Assembly (NCBI GenBank): GCA_005281725.1
Contig: SSBO01000009.1
Location: 1,608,127 to 1,672,126 of the forward strand
Direction of reading: 5' to 3'
DNA: 64,000 bases
Source of the DNA: Wuchereria bancrofti
Lineage: Eukaryota; Nematoda; Chromadorea; Rhabditida; Onchocercidae
Of the stretch, positions 1-14,000 are shown piece by piece. The notes under the pieces are model-generated. The model worked only from the letters and a program-made list of their open reading frames with translations, was not told the DNA's origin and made no database searches. Position 1 is the stretch's first letter, and each line of letters starts with the position of its first letter. The translations under genes were made by a program, and so were the position numbers.

Positions 1-10
1 GAAATTTCAG

Positions 11-2020
11 CAAGGTTACTTGTTTTGGCATTACACGTAACGTATGTCAGCTACTGGAGCGGATAGCAGTTTGTGTAAGCCGAATGGAGCCAATATTGCT
101 TGTTGGTGAAACTGGTGTTGGTAAAACAGCTATTATACAATTACTAGCTGATCGTATTGGCACCACTCTTCGAGTTGTTAATCTCAGTCAACATTCAGAT
201 TCGTCTGATTTAATTGGCGGGTACGTACTTCAGTTATGAACTCCCAAATTTTAATTTTTATTCCTGAATTCAGATTCGAGTAAAAATTTTAATTTATTTT
301 TTTCATTCATTTACTATGGCATGCATGTGTTTTTAATTTGAAACATAATCGAACATAATGTGTTTTTGATGGTTTATTGACATTTTAGGTATAAACCAGT
401 GTCAATACCCTATTTGTTAAGACCACTAAAAAAAGAATTTGATGAATTATTTGCTGCAACGTTTGATTTGATAAAAAATGGAAAGTTTCTGAATCACTTA
501 GAGGTGAGTTTTTTGTTATTTTCGAGACATTTTTTGGATTACATTCAGAAACTTAATTAAAAAGTGCTTAATATTTTAAGAACATTTAACATAAAGACAA
601 TAACTTGTAGCTTATTTTGTGTAATTCTTTCCTCGACCATTCCGCTAGATACCTGTCTGGTTGTGACACAAAACATGTTGCGATTAGAATTGTCTCTAGA
701 ATTGATGATTCGTGCCCGACTTTGCCATTACTTGTTTCACTTGTTTTGAAATGTAACGAAATTATTTATCATCATGAAACCTATCGTTTCTTTTAATAAA
801 AGGAAAAATTATTAACAAGGTAGTAAAAGAAGGTGGAGTGGAATATTTGTACTTGGCTTTACTTACGTAATTTGGATGTATCAGCAAATAGTTTTGCTTA
901 GCGTAGTTCTAGAGATACCGAAAAAAACAAGTGAAACAAATCATTGTAGATGTGTTTATCAAATGGACGATACAGTGACTATGCAAAATTAATTGCGGAA
1001 ACAGCACGTCGTAGATTAAAAATGTCATCCAAACATAACTCTCTCAAATCGTGGGCGAAGTTACTTGTTCGAGCAGAACGTTGTGCAGAATCACTGAAAG
1101 CTTCAGCTGTTTCCTTTGCATATGTTCGTGGAGCAGTCGCTGAAGTAAACCACTAAAAAGCTTTATTTTTCTTGAAACTCCAATCTACGATTACAGAACG
1201 TTGCTTTTCTAGTCCCAAATGATTTTTTATTTTTCTGTTAACAAATATTCGTTTTTGCTATCTGATTTTGAAGCTACACCTTACCAAAATCGTTCTTTGT
1301 CTAGGCTGCTGAACGAGGTGAGTGGCTTCTGGTTGATGAAATTAATTTGGCTACGCCGGAATGTCTAGATTCTGTGGTACGCCTTACTGAAGATCCAGAA
1401 AGTCGACATCCAGATTTCCGTTTGTTTGCCTGCATGAATCCTGCGAGTGATGTAGGGAAACGAAATCTACCACCTGGAATAAGGTGAGAGAATTTTTGAG
1501 GTTCAAATTTCTTAAAATTAATTTGTCAGTGTGCATTTTATGTCTTTGCAGAAGCCGCTTCACTGAAATTTTTGTACATGAAACTACAGAAATGGAGCAA
1601 CTGCATATCATCGCACAGGCTTATCTTCCATCATTTGATGTTGCAAAAATATCTATTGTGCTGGAACTTTATCAAACATTGTGTATAGCTTTTCCTGGAA
1701 AATATAGGTTTGTTCTGCAGCATTTAAGTCAGTCATATTCAATTAACATCTTTACTGCAAACGATTTTCTCATGAAATATCAGGAATTAATGTTTTGCAT
1801 ATGCCAATTTTTTCAGCTTACGTACTTTATGTCGTGCATTAGCATTCATGGCAGAGAATGTATTTGGAAATGACGTACGTAACATGTATGAAGCAGTATC
1901 AATGTCCTTCATGAGTAATCTGAATGCGGAAGCTCAAGCAGTTGTTGGGAAACTTATTCAAAGTAAAATGAATAAAATTTCACTGGGTAAAATGAACGCG
2001 AAATTTATCGATAATCGCAT
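11..2020 (+). other. Midasin AAA2 module
   Basis: Six exons carry this module. Walker A GETGVGKT is at about 105-128, followed by a short segment ending DLIGGYKPV that is typical of midasin AAA2. Walker B LLVDEINL is in the exon starting at 1305. A sensor-like FACMNP and an Arg-containing RSRFTE segment follow at about 1425-1570. The YSLRTLCRAL motif (exon starting at 1817) matches the small helical lid of the family. All the residues needed for ATP binding and hydrolysis are present. Confidence 0.9.
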
Positions 2021-5000
2021 GTATGTATCATTAATATTTCAATAATTATGTTCATTGCTCTCTTTTCCTTGAATTCTTCGAATCATTTATCAAATACAAT
2101 TTAAAAAGTACAAATTTTATAAATACAATTTATTTGACAGTTACAGTGGATGAATAACTGGTACGCTGATAGCATTAGGTTGTAAAACTCTAGAAATATC
2201 TTGTGGTCAGTAGACAAAATAATAAAATTTTTGTAAAGCCATTGCTTGAATGTCTTTTGGTTCCAATTTGCTTCTTTTTTCTAGCCCACTTTGTGGTCAT
2301 TTCTCTTTTTTTTTACAGTGAAGTTGAAGGATACTACATCGAAAAGGGAAACGCTAAACCACAGGATGATCCCGGTTATGTTTGTACAGCTTCAGTTCGA
2401 AAAAATTTAGCCCAGCTTGCTCGAATCGTTTGTAGTGGCAAATTTCCGGTGTTGTTGGAAGGTGAAACATCATGTGGAAAAACAGCCATGGTGCGTTTGA
2501 TGATTTTACATAATTAAATAAAGTCCAATTTTAAATTTCTGAACTGTACAAAATTTGGAAGATAAGACTACTCGTAATTGAGAAAAAAATGTTCCCTTAC
2601 TCAATTATATCTTTCCAACATGTGATTCTATACGTTTATCATAAACTTATGCTTAAAATTTTTACTGTTTGTGATTTTTTGAAGTTTGAATTTAAAACTT
2701 GAATAAAATATTTAGGTAATCCATCTTGCTAAAATTACTGGAAATATGATTATTCGGATTAATAATCATGAACATACCGATCTTCAAGAATACATGGGAT
2801 CCTATGTACCAGATGGTGATGGCCGTTTCGTGTTTATAGAGGGTCCATTAGTAAAAGCTGCTCGTAATGGACATTGGATAATTCTTGATGAACTAAATCT
2901 TGCACCAACCGATATCATTGAAGCTTTCAATAGGGTATGTTTTCTGATCAAATATTTTTAAATATTGAAATGTTATTCTACTTTCTTGTCTGAATTACGC
3001 ATGATATTCGATCTTTTCATTCACTATTTGCCGTTTTGGTTTGTAAATGGATTTAGATTTACATATGTCCATTTCTTTTAATTTTAGTTGCTAGATGATA
3101 ATCGTGAATTGTTTATTTCTGAAACGAACACAGTCGTAAAGGCCGACCCCCGATTTCGTGTATTTGCAACGCAAAATCCCGTTTGCACTTATGCCGGTCG
3201 TAAACCTCTCTCACGTGCTTTGCTCAATCGTTTTATTGTTTTGCAATTCGATCAACTGCCATACAGTGAACTGGCTCAAATGATCATCGTTAGGTAATGA
3301 TAATTTCCAAAGTTCTTGTAATTACACTAAGTTTTTTTCACTATCGTGTTATTGTGATCATCGATCAAGACAATCAAGGCATGGCCAGAATAATTTCGAA
3401 AAGTTTCACGATGCCAGAGGTAAACTGTTTCTTTTCCTTTGATCCATTTGGATTTAATTAAGTAACGTTTATCAGTGCTTCCGTGTGAATATCTTCCTTT
3501 CGATGATTTATTTCTTCGCACTACACTATGCAGCATTGCTTCAATATTGTAACAAAATTTTTTGAATATATTTAGTGAAATTAAATCCAAATTCTTTTAT
3601 GAATGCTTTTTTCCAGTTGTAAAATCGCCCCATCAGCTGCACAAGCAATGGTTTCGGTATTTTGTGACTTACGTGCTCAGCGTAGTGCGGTTGGCGTTTT
3701 TTCTGCCAGTGATGGGCTGATGACGCTTCGTGATTTATTCAGATGGGGTCAACGACTTGCAGGTTCTAATGAGAATGATTGGCGTCAATGTTTGGTTGAA
3801 CATGGTATGTCTTTTTCTCCCATATAATTTGTTAAAATAGAACTTATCAGCTCTTTAAATTGTACTGTTTTCAGTGTATCTTAAATTTAAAGAAAAATAT
3901 AAGGCGGATTTAGCGAATATATTAAAATTAAGATCAAAATATATTAAAAATTAAGTAATTATTTATTTACTTAAAAATTGAATATATTTTAGTTATTTCT
4001 ATTTTTTAATTTATATATCGATGTTTTCTTCGGAACATCTAGTCTCGTATTTGCTTATTTCATTTTTGAAACAATCACCAAAAACTGGAGAAGATTTCAG
4101 GATTTATGTTGCTTGGTGCACGATGTCGTAATGCAGTCGATGTTGAATGCGTGAAAAAAATATTGGAAAAAAATTTGAAACGTAAAATAAACATTGAGCG
4201 ATTGTTTGCCAGTGACTCGCACTACTTGCCGCCTGAATTTCGTTCATGCATAGCCGTGAATAATATTGTTTTAACTGGTACCATTCGAAGGATGCTTGTT
4301 TTGGTTTCACAAAGTTGGCACTTTGCTGAGCCAGTTCTAATGATTGGTGAAACAGGATGTGGTAAAACAACGGTTGCTCAGATGCTTGCAAAGGTAGTTC
4401 TTTTGTTTTATAAGGATAGGAGATATAGTTATGTGTGTTTCTGGAGGAAAGTGACAACTGATCTATAAGAATGCCTTGAGAAAAACTTTTCATTCCAATG
4501 GATTTGTTGGTTTGGTGTAAAGGAGTATGTTTGTTAGAACTTAGCGATCATTAAATGCATAATGTGATAAGTTAAAAAGTGTTGCAGGAGAAGCTGTTGG
4601 CTCTGAATTGTCACGAAAGAACGGAAGCTGCTGATTTTCTAGGTTCATTACGTCCGGTTGGTGAAGGTGCATTCAAATGGATATATGGCGTAGTCGTGCA
4701 GGCAATGAAAGAAGGTCGACCACTTCTTATAGATGAAATCTCGCTTGCTTCTGATTCGGTTTGTTGTTGTTTTTTTTTTTTTTCTAGTTTTCTTTTTTGA
4801 CTTGAATCTTTTATTTAATTTTACCTGTTAGTTTAACTGAGTTATTCAAGTCATCCTTATGATCAGGTTTTGGAGCGGCTGAATCCCTTGCTGGAGCCAT
4901 CTCGTTCATTGTTTTTGAATGATGGCAGTTCATCGGGTGGTGAAGTACAAGCGAAAAGTGGTTTCAATATTATAGCAACCATGAATCCCGGTGGAGATTA

Positions 5001-8000
5001 TGGTAAAAAAGAGGTTTGTTATTTTTAACGATTTATTTAAAATTCATAAGGACGAGAACTTAGAGCTTAGGTTTCAGGGATATACGATTGTCAATGTGGT
5101 GTAGTGATTTATTAGAAAATTTTTGTATATTAAAGTATGAACACAAACATCAGATTCTGTGTTTTCTTATAGTATTATTGGGTCAGATAATTTCAGAGCG
5201 GATTATTCAATCAGTTCTAATCATTTCGTTGTAGCTCTCAAAAGCACTGAGAAATCGATTCACAGAAATTTGGTGTCCATCGAATGTATCCGGTGATGAT
5301 TTAACTATTATTGTGGATCGACTGCTGAGTGCAACTACACTGCTGGATGAGAATGATTTGCGGTTAAAAGTTAACAAATGTATTGTGAAATTCGTGCTGT
5401 GGTTTGATCATAAATTTTCTCATATGCTAAGGTTTGTGAATTCATATGATTACAAATTAAATGCTAGGTGGAAGGTTCAAATTTTAGTGAAATGTAGGAC
5501 TTGCTTGACTTTTGATTTTGATTTAGAATTTTCTATTTGGTAATGATTAGTTTCTAAATAGGAAAATTAAGCCGAATGAAATCCGTGTAAATTTCAGGAA
5601 TACGACAACAATTCGTGATATAGTGGCAGTTACTCAGCTCGTTATTGCTGCATTGGCACGATCTAATTCACCCTGTTTTTCAATTTACCATGCTTTTTCG
5701 GCAACTCTTTTTGATGCTTTTGGTACTTTATCGACTCGTATCAGTTTGGATTGCAATGCCTTGAAGAAAAAGGCCATTGATGGAGTGAAAATTTTTTCTT
5801 TTCTGCGAAAATTTATTTGTTATTTATTTTGGCTTACAAAAGGGGGATGACTCTAGAATGAGTGAAAATTGTGACTTCCAGATGATTCCAGCACTAATTT
5901 ATTTTCAGATTGTTCTAAATTCTAGACTGCTTTGTTCACCCACGGTTTCCTTAGGAGTTAGATTACAGCACTTGAAGTTGTCCAAATAAAACGATTTTAC
6001 ATTTGCAGTTATTTAGCACTTCTTTTGCAGCTCTGTCAAATTATTCAACAAGAACTGGATAGCATCTGTAATGTAGCATCGCTTTCCATACCTGCTACAT
6101 TGCATTTCGATGAAAAAGATTCGCACAGTCTTATTGTTGGAGATTTTCGTATTCCTTTTGGGCCAGCCAAACGATTTATGCCAAAAGATTTTACATTTGA
6201 TGCCATGACATGCAAGCAGAATATTTTCAGGTATAAAAACACTGGTTGAATTTCAAATATTTCTTGTCATGCATTTATTGCTGCATAATTCTTAGCAAAA
6301 AATAATACTCTATCTTGATATTTTAGTTTGCTCTATTTTGAATTAGCTTGTACTGCATATTTTGTGAATAGTTGAATTGTTCTTTTCCTTTAGGTCTTAT
6401 TTAGTTAAACTGAAAGTTAAAAAACTGTAAAACTGTAAGCTTGAAATCATCGACGAATGAGATTTTAGAGATGATGGTAAGTGGAATACTTGCCGTAAAG
6501 TTATAGTTTCTCATAATGAAAACTATATCTTAGGAAAAGCATTTCTTGCACATATCCGATTTATTTGTGGATTATATCAAAAATGCCCAAAAAATTACTC
6601 AAAATTTAACTTTTGCATAACAGTATATTTGTAGGCTTGTACGTGGATTAGCCGTTGATAAACCAATATTGCTTGAAGGTCCTCCAGGTTGTGGTAAATC
6701 AAGCACTGTTGTTGCTTTAGCTGCTGTTACTGGCCATTCTTTGACTAGATTGAATTTGTCGGAACAAACGGTAGTTTCTTGTTTGTCTGTTTTTTTAAAA
6801 CATTTTAGATTGAAAATAAGTTGGCTAAATTTATTTGTTGAGAAGAAAGCTTGCATTAACTATTCTAGGATTTGGCAGATCTCTTCGGTTGCGATGTGCC
6901 CGTTATTTTGTCAGATGGTACACCATCTTTCATGTGGAGAGATGGACCTATTTTGCATGCAATCAAAACAGGGCAATGGGTTCTTCTAGATGAGGTGTGT
7001 AATTTCAAATTTTTGCATATTTAATTCGTTGCTTTTCCATGTTTACTGAATATTTTGTAGTATGCTTAATAACTGGTATTTTCCATATTTGAAAACTGAA
7101 CAGTCATAGTCATATTTTTTCTATCGATACACATAGACGATTTATGTTTCAAAAAGATGTAACTGAAATGATAAATGTTAAAGTAAAATTGTATTCTTTC
7201 CAAAGGAATTATTTATTCCGTGTTTCATATGCAAAATGAGAAAGCTTACAGGTTATCAGTCTGCACTATATAATGCTCGGTTGTAGTGTTTGATTGTGGT
7301 GTTTGTTTATATGGTTCAAAGAATTTAAATAAATAGGATTGTCGAACTGGATAGTAAATTGAATTATTTGAAAGTCAAATGTATAAATTCTTTTAAGATG
7401 AATCTGGCATCACAAAGTGTTTTGGAAGGTTTGAATGCATGTTTCGACCATCGTCACCATCTTTTTATACCAGAACTGAACCGAACTTTCGATATCGGTG
7501 TTGGTGATAGGAAAACTCGTTTTTTTGCATGTCAAAATCCATGTTCTCAAGGAGGCAATCGACGGAAGCTACCCAAATCATATGTTAATCGCTTCACATC
7601 TGTATGTATTTTTTCAGTATTTACAAAAAAGATCATAGGATTTCGTAATATTAAATCTTTTGGAAAATATCCAAAACGTCGGTTACTCAATTTATTTGAA
7701 ACTATATAATGTGATTTATATGAATAAAATCTGCATCTTTCGTTTTTGAGTGGATGAAAATGGCATGTTGTCCTGGAATTAGGAAAAAGTTTGCAGATTT
7801 ATGTGGCCGAAATGGATGCATCAGATTTTTTTGAAGTTATAAGAAGTTCATTTGGATCTGTATTGATTGATGATATTATCCAACGTATGGTTAATGTGAA
7901 CAAATCAATAGCAAATCTTATAGCAGAAGATACAGAGTTTCTAAGAAAGGGATCACCATTTGAATTTAATTTGCGTGATTTGTTGAGATGGGCACAACTA

Positions 8001-11000
8001 ACGGTTGAAGTAAGTTAAGAAAATTTTTATAAGTTGAGCTTCTTCGCATTGTATTTTTCGAATTTCTGACGGGTTTAGCTGGAAACTATTTACTAAGATA
8101 TGCGTCAAACAGCTTTTTCTCTATTCTTACAGAACAATGGTGATGTTGCATATGGTTTTGATTTATTATACGTATGGCGATTACGTAGTAATGCTGATCG
8201 ACAAAAAGTAAGTTTGACACTGCTAGTTTTTTCGATTCATTGAAAAAGGGATTGGTTAGTGTAATATCTCAGGAATGATTAATGTCATAATATAAAACTT
8301 GTTCATATGAGCATTTCTATGGTAGTCAGTTAGATTCACAAAAGTTTGAATTTCATAGGACAGTAGAATTTGGATTCTTTTTTTTTTCTTGTCATCAATA
8401 TTGCAGATGCGAAGTTTATTTTATGAATGTTTCAAATTTGAATGTGCTGAAGCTGTAGCATCACTTTCGTTGATTGACCCATATATTCATATTGGAAAAG
8501 TGGAATTCGAACGATCGGGTACAATATGCGGACGACAAAATACGTAAATTTTATTTCCCTTTTTTTCAAACTCAAATTTAAGTTAATTTTCGGAAATTAC
8601 ATTCAACATAATTTTCTTGAGATTGAACTTAACTGACGTAAACTGAAATTAAATGAACTAATGTTTCTTCAGAAAATTGTTGTCATCGCAAATGAAATTG
8701 CTGAATAAACTTGCTGTTTGCGTGAAAATGAATTGGCTTTCATTAATTGTCGGAAAAGCTGGTTCTGGCAAGTCAACAGCTGTAGGCATTTTGGCATCTT
8801 TACTTGGAAAAGAGCTTTATACGATACATCTAACTTCGGAATCTGATTCACTCGAACTTCTCGGGTCGTTTGAACAGGTTAAAAGCGATTTTCATCTCGA
8901 GTAATCTAGAATAGTTTTTCTTCTCCATTAAAGTTTAACAGCTAATTAAACACTATTTACTAATTGCACCTTTATATTTATTAAATTCTCAATTCCTATT
9001 ACCTAGAATAAATATTCATGATTTCATCAGCATGTGTTTTTCATATTAAATTATTAAACGACCGAATGTACCGCAATGGTAGTACATTTTCTACTTTGCC
9101 GTGTGATGTCGGGAGCAATTTTGTATATTTTTCAATTCCAAATTGAAAATTTAATATATTTTAGCAAATAATATACAGGTTAATTAATATCCGCATTATT
9201 AAGATTACTGATCAGATCAATTTCACTTCCATAAAACAGCACTGTTTGAATTTGCTTAAACGCTTTCCGGATCTGCTAGATGATGTGTGTAGTGCTAATG
9301 ATATACTTACTTTACGACTAGCTATACAAACCGCTATGCTTCTCGTCGATGATGGTTTGTGTTTTTGAATTTTGACATTTTCGAGAATAGTTTCTCGGAT
9401 ATTATGTATTGTTTAAATAGAAATTAATTTGCGCTACTTATTGCCCATGACAAAATAATTTTAAGCATTGCTTTTATAGATATTGCAAATAAATTGTTGA
9501 AATACTACAAGGAATTGGGTGAAAGTAAAATGCGTTTTGAATGGCTTAATAGTCGTTTTGTTGATGCATTTATCAATGGTTACTGGATTTTGATTGAAAA
9601 TGTCAATTGTTGCAGGTTGCTTCTTAATCATTGACTTTGAACTATTTTTTAGTTGTTTGATTAAGGCGATGTATTGACCTTTTGTATTGACTTCTTTATT
9701 TTTTAGTGCAGCAGTATTGGATCGATTAAATGCTTGTTTGGAAAATAATGGGGAACTGAATTTACAAGAATGTGGTGATGGTACTTCCGTTGTTAAAGCA
9801 CATAATGATTTCCGGTTACTGTTTGTTAATTTTACTTTTCTGGGTCGACTTATGGAACGATTAGTTGCTGTACTAAACTGTTATCAGTTGTTGAGTGATA
9901 AAAGTTTCGCACTATTTTGGCTCATAATTTGTTGATGATGTCTTGTTGTAACTTTAGCCAGTTTAATGATTTCATAAATTTAGAGTTTTCTTCACTATGG
10001 ATGATGATTACGGCAGCGTTTCACGAGCTATGCGTAATCGTTCAGTGGAATTATATTTGCTTCCTGATGATGGTGTTTGGTTCAGAGTAGCACAAGATCT
10101 AGTGGTACGTACTTGTTATTTCTATTTATTTATCAAGAAAATTTGATTTGTTTTCTCTTGGTTTTATTTTGTAAACTTTGTTTCAAGAATATGGTGATGA
10201 ACACGGAAAACCAAGATATTCTGCGAATTACACCAACAGTAATGCAAGCATATGAGCAGCTTTCATGCTGGGAGTTGTTGAAGTTAAAGATACTTTTGAA
10301 GGAGAAGGACACGGACTTTGTGAATGTAGTAAAGGTCAGCTTTCATGTTCGTATTTGACAACAATTAGGGAAAATTGCATTTTTTTTTTCCTTCGATGCA
10401 AAATAGGACCAAATAAATGTTCGAAATGTTTTGCTATTAGTAATATTGATATGATAATGATAATGAAATATATAATGACTTAAAATTTCGAGACAAATGC
10501 GGCAATTGAGTTCCAAAATTTCAGCATTTCAAAATAATCATGAATGAAGAAGTCATGGACACTGATGAAAACAAAGAAGAAACCTTCATAGTTTATCCTG
10601 CAGTAGATTCTAATTTTGCTACCATATACAGCAAATGGAAAATTTTGGTTTGGTCCTATGTAAGTCAACATGATTGGATGCTTGGTGTGCTATGGGCTAC
10701 ATTTTGCATTCCGTTCAAACACTTGGAAATTGTGGAAATGGTCGAACTATTTGAGTGCACAGGTTGTTAATTTTTTTTAAATAACATTTTATTAAACAAA
10801 TGATTACCAAATCTTTAATAAATTCACTGATTAATTTGTTGACAATGTTTTTCAGATACGAAAGCAAAAGATAAGGTTATTGAAGCCATTCAAAACCTGA
10901 AACAAAATAAGACACTGGATTACGATGAACGTTTTGATGGTTCTCCAACATTGCGCATTACAAAATCTCCAGACAAATATATAGACAATGACAGGTACCA

Positions 11001-14000
11001 TATTATCTATTGATGCAAATCACTTCAAAGAACAAAAAACAAACTCTGTTATTAACATGGAATAATGAACAGAAAAGCTTTATCGTGACTTAAATTTTCT
11101 TCGTTTAGATACGTAAATTCTTACATATCTGTTGAAGCTTGAAAATTAGACTCTAAAATGATGCAAGCAATAGCGCTAACGTGACTGACAGTTGGACCGC
11201 TGATTCTGTTGATCATGAATTTTGAGTTAAATTTATATTCAAGTTAGATTAATTTTTTGAATTAAGTTAATTTTTTTTTACAATATTTTGATAATTTTGT
11301 TTTTATTAGAAAATATATTATTATTAGGCAATTTTCCAGATTTATCATCGGAATGTGCGCTTTGTGGGCAAAGTTTAATCTGGATAAGATTTTGACTGAA
11401 AAAGGATCTGCCGTTGACATAAGCAATCTTTTTATTAAAAGTGAGTTGAAGATTTTGATTCACAGAGCATTCCGAGAAATATTTGCAGACTTTTCTATAC
11501 CAATTGTAAGAATCTAAATATGCATAATTTAGCAATAATTAGCAACATAGCTGTCGGTTGTTTGGTCAGTTTAGTTATTATTGATGGTTACTTTGGTTCT
11601 TGAAATTTCTGATTCTTTTTTATGTTAGACATTTTTGTTTAGACATTTTTCAATACTTCCTAATTACATTGAAGCCTTTAGGTAGATATGTAATAGATTC
11701 AGTAAAATTAGATTAGCAATAGAAATTTGAATATTAATTTTTTAGGAAAAATTCGAAGTGACCAACTTTCTTCACCTGCAATTTCACATGTAAAAGAACT
11801 GCTTAATGAATTAAATGTGTACATTTCAAAGTTTTCTTCAACGGATTATGCGGTCTCGGATGCCTGCTTAGTAACTTTTTTTTTTGTTCTTGGATTCTTT
11901 TTTTTTTTTTTCTGTTTACTTTACTGTCAAATTTTTGGAATATTAAAGAGAAAGAACGGGTAGATAATTTAATTTCTGGATGTGTTGTACTTTGTTGATA
12001 GTCATAAAGGAGTATTTTTTGTCAACCAGATATAAGGGCAGATATTTAGCCAAAAACGTGTAAGTTGCTCGAGTTAGTTCTAAGCAAATTTTGTAGACTA
12101 AATGGATTGGTAAACGAATAACTAATTATATGATAAGTGATGGTATCAATGTTTTTACCAACAGTAGGCAAATTAAAATTGTAAATCACTTTCTTATCCG
12201 CTTCATGCAAGATATTAAATTTCATTAAGCTTAACTTTAAATGTGTATTACTTAATATAACACTGAGGTTTCAGATCTTGTGGAATATTGTACTTTTCGT
12301 AAAAACATGCCATCAGCAAATGGATTTACGAAGTGGATGTGCTCCACTTCATCTTGCATGGCAGCGTTTGAATGATCCTTCTTATTCTAATATTTGGAAA
12401 CAGTAAGTTATTTGGAAATTTTAAAGCTTTAAAATAATAGAAAACATGCAAGCTGTAGTTAATATTTATCCATTATGAAACGACCAATGAGAAACATTTA
12501 TTTGCGCTCTGCAAATTAATCTATGTTGACAATAAATGAGGTAATGCTTGACTGCTGGTGTATTGCTAGGAGTTGCCATGTGTTAGTCATGAAGTTTGAG
12601 TTCGGTTTCGGGATTACCTTTGTAGAGTTGGATGAAATGGGCGATGATGGTATAAGGGTAATTTGCGTCTGAAATGCTGATGTACAGTTGACAGTTATGC
12701 TGAGCCTCTGTTTTTCAATTTCTAAGAATTAACACATTAGTAGTTGAAATGTCACGCTGTAACACGTTGGAAACGTCTTGCATACATACTTACATATTTA
12801 ATGAGGTGATTGATAAATGATTTAATTCAGGTGGTCCACAGGTTTATGTTCTGCTGCAACTGCCATCGATAAAGTGTGGTTGACTGATAAGAAAGCTTTG
12901 GAACGTTATTCTAATTTTCACAAACGATGTAGCTTTTTTGAACCATTCCGGAGTTATGAGGAGTGGAGAAAGGTTCGTCCTGTTTATGTTTATCTGTTTC
13001 AGATACGAAATTATGTATGCTCTTTTTTAGATAAGATCAAATTATCTTCATTCCTGCGAAATTGCGTTGCATGTAGATTATTCTTCTTTATCTTTTTTTT
13101 TTGAAAAACATCAAAAATTCTGCAACTTTTGGGATTTAACAAGTTCTGATGATAGTTTGCCTTCTTGTTGCAGTATGAAGACGAACTCAAAGATTTGACT
13201 ATGTGCAGTACTTCAATGGCAAATGAAAACTGCTTGACACAGCAAAATATTGCTGAAATGGAAAAACATGATGCTAATAAGAGTAGTGTTTTAAGCGCAG
13301 CACTGAAATTAATTAAGAACATTTGCTGTGGTTTTGCTATTTTGAACAATCACAATGAAAAACAGGTATTGATCTGTCATAGTTTTATAAATGTAAGTAG
13401 TATAGCAATTATAAAACAGAGAACTTTGATGGTTACTATCATAGATTTGTTATATAACTTTGCTGGGATAGAATTACGTAATGTTACGTAATGTTTGCTA
13501 CAGTAAAGATATGATTAACATATTTTATGTGAAAGAATTCGTTACACAATGTGCTGAATATACTGCCCTTTTAATGCTGTACATTCATCGTAATTATTCT
13601 TCCATCGTAATCATAACTAATTATTCTTTTCATTTTACAGACATTGCTTGAGTTGTTATCAATATCAGTGCATCATCCTGTTGAGCTTTGTCGTTTGGTA
13701 TGGTTAAATCTTACAGATGAAAAATGGTCACAAATTGCATATTTTAGCCAATATCTTTGCTCGAACTTTGCTGTTCGAGAAATTCCGACTGCATGTAAAG
13801 TAAGTGAATAAAATTTATTTAAATTAAACCATGATTTTCTGCCATGTATGTTCTTGCAGGGGATGTTGGATTCAGATCAGACAATGTTCAAAACAGTTTT
13901 ATTTAAGGAATAGAAAAGTCCTCTAATTGCGCTATATGGAGATAGGATAGTAGAAATGACTTCTTGGTGTTCAATAGAATAATTGATGTTACTGATGGAA